From Macrotrachela quadricornifera (lineage: Eukaryota; Rotifera; Eurotatoria; Philodinida; Philodinidae), in contig JAJEKB010021090.1 in assembly GCA_022393335.1 (NCBI GenBank), forward strand, positions 1,308,039 to 1,372,038: a stretch of 64,000 nt of DNA, given 5' to 3'. Numbering within the stretch: position 1 is the stretch's first letter; the number at the start of each line of letters is the position of its first letter. Below the pieces are notes generated by a model. The model was not told where the DNA came from. It did not search any database and saw nothing but the letters and a program-made list of their open reading frames with translations. A program made the position numbers and the translations under genes. Below, in pieces: positions 61,201-64,000 of this stretch.

Positions 61201-61320
61201 GATACGGATTTCTTTTAATGGCACACTCCGAATGGAACGCGTTGCTCGTGATCGATTTTTGAAACGACGAGGAGTTTTAGTGACACGAACTCCTATTGCC
61301 GCACTCCGAGTGGATAGCAT
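55230..61320 (-). CDS. Type II membrane protein: Thr-rich stalk plus galactose-binding-like domain
   Basis: Six exons on the minus strand: 61320-61075, 61005-60928, 60851-60763, 60438-60292, 59043-58766 and 55642-55230. Introns are all GT-AG and phases 0, 0, 2, 2, 1 match at every join, giving 416 residues. Residues 1-187 are basic and polar (cytosolic), ending KKNKKPRR. A single membrane segment follows at 190-216 (YLSLYLFLSLCGLILVGAGI...). Residues 217-279 are almost pure Thr with some Ser, an O-glycosylated mucin-like stalk. From 280 to the end is a beta-rich domain (SAFYSGAGSA, QWVQLELTN, VRFLRLYTVTSPSWVAWAKF), resembling F5/8 type C/galactose-binding-like folds. With Lys/Arg inside and no signal peptide it should be type II, lectin outside. 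A surface receptor or adhesin is inferred. The first donor (GAT|GTGAGA) is the weakest. Confidence 0.72.
55731..56330. repeat. Foldback element 1 in the 3.1-kb intron
   Basis: Ends CCTCCCCAA and TTGGGGAGG. The arms match through GGGTTCATATTTTGCC/GGCAAAATATGAACCC to the centre near 56025, with roughly 15% mismatch. Confidence 0.75.
56905..57390. repeat. Foldback element 2 in the 3.1-kb intron
   Basis: Arms from TTGTGAAATATTTGAAAAGA and to its complement ending TATATCACAA. Inner words TGAAAACTGAACAGAGATAA and CAACCTAGCAT are matched on the other arm. It abuts element 3 directly. Confidence 0.75.
57391..58442. repeat. Foldback element 3, nested palindrome with poly(C)/poly(G)
   Basis: Outer ends AGGAACTGGTGC and GCACCAGTTCCT. 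The arms contain a C run at 57409-57416 and a long G run at 58396-58413 at equivalent positions, then ATTTCTTTCCTTTCAG and ACGTGGACTTTTTTAG with their complements. An inner palindrome pairs 57926-57996 with 58176-58247. Confidence 0.75.
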
Positions 61321-62917
61321 CGTTTATAATCAATTCGTGTCTGATATATTTCTCTTCGCAATTTCGATTATTAATATCCAAGAATGTGTGACATTAGTCA
61401 ACAGGCTTGCTGTTATGAAAGAATGAATATAGATTCTATATTCCACTGAAGACTTATATATATATTATATTATAGAAGATTCAATAAAAATTATAGTATT
61501 GTTTTTTTCTCTTAAGAAATTCAATTCTTTATGAGGCGGCATATTGCATTATCAAACACTACAAAGGTTTCCAATTCATTTTCATAATGTTGAAAAATAA
61601 TTATTTTATTATTATTCAAACAAAAAATGAAAAGCAACATGTAGGATTGTGTGTAGGGATAGACAATTTAATTTAATACGAGTTGATTAACGTCGTTAAT
61701 TAACTAAAACCATTATTCGTTAATATCAACGTTAACGGTTCTTAGTTAACCGTTAATTTATTGTAAATTAACACACAAGTAATGCTCGTCGTAACGACTC
61801 GATCAACACTCGACTGAATGATTGAGAGCATTTATGCACTAATACACTTTATTGAGACAGCCAATGGTAGTACGAAATATAACCATCTATAATGGCTTAC
61901 ACATTTTGTAATCTTTTATAATCGTATTATCTCTTAGAAGTCCATTAAAAAAACAAGTAGGCATAATCAACATCAACCTTGAAATCATACATAACAATGA
62001 TATGATATTTTTATAAAACTCAACAAACTGGTAAAACCGATCATACACTTATAAAATTTTATCAAAGTACGCTAGAGAATATAGCTGTTTCTATTTAATA
62101 AAATCAATGTCTTTCTCAATCAAGTTTATTAGTGCATAAGCACTCTTCATCGTTCATTCGACGGTTGCGCGATTCATTGTGACGAGTAAGACTTGTACGA
62201 ACCCCAATCATATAGATCTTAACGATCACCAAGTACCCTTATTATATAAAAGTTGACGATCTATGGGTATCCCCTATTACATAGGATTTGAAGCTTTATG
62301 GATGCTCCTATCACAAAGGATTTAAATACTTGAATTAGTTCTAAATACACATCTTGCTGACATTCGTAGAGACCTGTCGCAAGTCTATTTCAGACAATGT
62401 TTTTTTTACCTTTGGTGCTCAGACGAATGAACGAACCCGTTTTTTTGCCATACCGCTCTCTGCTCACAGAAACCAAAACTCATCAAATTATTTTTCTTTA
62501 AAAAACCTTTCTTTCACCAAAAAAAAATTATTTGAAAATTATGAAAAATGGATGATGCAATTGGATTCTTTGATCCCAAAAATCTTAGATTGAATGCTCT
62601 GCGTCAGCTTTTCTTGAAGGTGAAGGCATGCTTGTTTAATCTGTTTTTGTAATAAGATGTTTTTTTTTACTTTTCTTCCTCACACAGACAAACAAGCAAA
62701 CGCATTTTTTTTCGTTTGACTCTCTCTTCAGTCGAAGGAAAAGGAATCATTTCGTTTAGATTATCTCAAATTTTATCAAACTGAATCTATAATACAAAAA
62801 TAGTTTATGAAACAACTACCAAATAAAATCTGTTTATTTCAATCATTTTAAGTAAATTAATAGATTTTGTAAACATAAAAGATTTTCTTCTTTTTGAATA
62901 ATGAGTCAAATTTATTA
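61321..62917. other. Intergenic; TTAAC-rich and minisatellite-like patches
   Basis: Promoter side of the membrane-protein gene. Repeated TTAAC/GTTAA words lie around 61680-61770, and a faint copy of the 34-bp minisatellite near 62195-62310. No gene. Confidence 0.4.
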
Positions 62918-64000
62918 CCCAGGTCATCCAAAACGGCCTCGTTTACGGCCTGAAAACGAGCCGTAAATGTGATAAAAACGGAGTATTTACGGCAGTATAC
63001 TGTGTATATACAGCTCGTTTTCGAACCGTATCGAACCGTATGAGTGGGCGCAGTATTACGGACCGTATTGTATCTGTTTGGTAAACGGTCCGTATTTGAC
63101 CGTTTTTCTTAACTTTACGGATACAATACGGTTATGTGTATTACTACGTATTAACATCGTAAATGGTCGTTAACATACCGTATCATATCCGTTTACGATA
63201 TGTTTCGTAGGATGAGCGTTACGAAAATAGGTCGCTGTCAACGTACAATGAACAGTAGATATTGTTTTAAACGAAATAATTCTTTCTTTTTTTATTTTAG
63301 ATTTATCTAAACGGTACAATAAATAGTATATATTGTTTGAAATGAAAAAAATGAATTGTTTCATTTCAAACAATATATACTGTTTGTTGTACCGTTTAGA
63401 TGAATCTAAAACAAAACAAAAAGAATTATTTCGTTTAAAACAATATTTGTTGTTTATTGTGCCGTCGATAGAGACCTAAATAAAGAAAAAAATATTTTAT
63501 TTAAAAAGGATACTTACTTTTGGTTGTGCCATTGAGATAAACCTAAAGAAAGAAAAAAATATATTGTATTTAAAAAAATACTTACTGTTCATTGTGCCGT
63601 TGATAATGACCTAAATAAAAAAATGTTTCATTTAAAAGAAAATACTGTTGCGTGTGCCTTTGATAGTGACCTAAAGAAAGAAAAAAAATATTGTATTTAA
63701 AAAAAATACTTACTGTTGGTTGTGCCGTTGATATGGACCTAAAAAATAATATTTCATTTAAAAAGATATTTACTGATTTACTGTTTGTTTTGCCGTTGAT
63801 GGTGACGGAAATAAAGAATTATTGTATGTAAAAAAGAACTTACTGTCTGTTCTGCCATTGAGATAAATCTAAATATAGAAAAAGAACTATTTAATATTAA
63901 AATTCTATGTATTGTTCATTCTATTGTTGAGATGAATATAAAATAAAAAATATTATTTAATATTCAAATCATATTTACTGCTGAACACGACAAAAGTACG
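62918..64000. mobile_element. Composite element copy 2, cut by the window edge
   Basis: It starts CCCAGGTCATCC at 62918, the same terminal word as at 12708. An AAACGG/CGTTTAC-rich block runs to about 63250, followed by the intron-like array to the window end. The right block, if present, lies beyond 64000. Confidence 0.5.
63299..64000 (-). repeat. Intron-like tandem array, reverse orientation, with a palindromic turn
   Basis: On the minus strand, 25-nt units start after CTTTAG or a related TTAG and end before GTAAGT or a related GTA. They lie at 63451-63475, 63518-63542, 63586-63610, 63646-63670, 63714-63738, 63782-63806, 63844-63868 and 63912-63936 (period 60-68). The consensus is GTC..TATCAACGGCACAA plus ..AACA. 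At 63299-63409 a palindrome centred near 63354 reverses the orientation; to its left, units read on the plus strand. Confidence 0.65.

Noticed and set aside
63440..64000. CRISPR-like regular array
   Set aside because: The unit interiors drift and the spacers are low-complexity AT; the context is a eukaryotic repeat element, with no cas genes.
1..64000. tRNA, rRNA and riboswitches
   Set aside because: No cloverleaf with A/B-box signature or rRNA segment could be recognised by eye; a covariance search would be needed to exclude them.

Overview
The window looks like nuclear DNA of a bdelloid rotifer (Rotaria/Adineta type). It is AT-rich (about 30% GC by eye) with small GT-AG introns of roughly 50-75 nt beside a few long ones. 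The gene set is typical of those genomes as I know them: FG-GAP arrays, ADP-ribosyltransferase-LRR fusions, a secreted PARP-like protein, giant ankyrin proteins, a compact divergent GPCR, and many foldback, Helitron and TIR elements. This assignment is an inference from gene families; no rRNA, tRNA or species marker is visible. Exon models come from reading splice sites and checking that frames join; none is confirmed by transcripts.

Layout. 1-3.8 kb: transposon remnants (GIY-YIG end of a retroelement, piggyBac C-terminus). 3.8-4.3 kb: a small two-exon secreted peptide precursor with TATA box and poly(A) signal. 6.4-10 kb (minus): a secreted 14-repeat FG-GAP protein whose signal-peptide exon lies 1.4 kb upstream. 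11.8-16.9 kb: repeats, including a composite element carrying an intron-like minisatellite and a TIR transposon with a Helitron inserted in it. 16.9-19.1 kb (minus): a secreted PARP-fold protein with two beta-barrel-like repeats. 21.9-22.5 kb: a foldback element. 23.5-24.4 kb (minus): a 7TM receptor. 25-28.4 kb: repeats and an RBR ubiquitin-ligase pseudogene. 29.8-31.8 kb: an aerolysin/spherulin-like gene with a second Cys/Trp-rich exon. 32.1-36.2 kb: an NMNAT-like degraded gene, an orphan exon and a TPR pseudogene. 36.7-38.7 and 45.8-47.2 kb (minus): two ART-LRR paralogues, separated by repeats and a second Helitron. 47.8-54.0 kb: a three-exon, 2005-residue ankyrin/coiled-coil protein, divergent from the second ART. 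54.1-54.7 kb: a decayed gene. 55.2-61.3 kb (minus): a six-exon type II membrane protein with a Thr-rich stalk and a galactose-binding-like domain; its 3.1-kb intron is filled by three foldback elements. 62.9-64 kb: a second copy of the composite element, cut by the window edge.

No operon logic applies, but two themes recur. One is NAD/ADP-ribose chemistry (PARP-like, NMNAT-like, two ARTs). The other is extracellular or surface recognition (FG-GAP, aerolysin-like, mucin/lectin, GPCR, secreted peptide). The best candidate for something undescribed is the composite element at 12708-13935 and 62918-64000. It has short CCCAGGT inverted ends, AAACGG-rich blocks, and tandem arrays in which 19-25-nt mini-exon-like units alternate with about 40-nt spacers that look like complete introns (GTAAGT...TTTAG).
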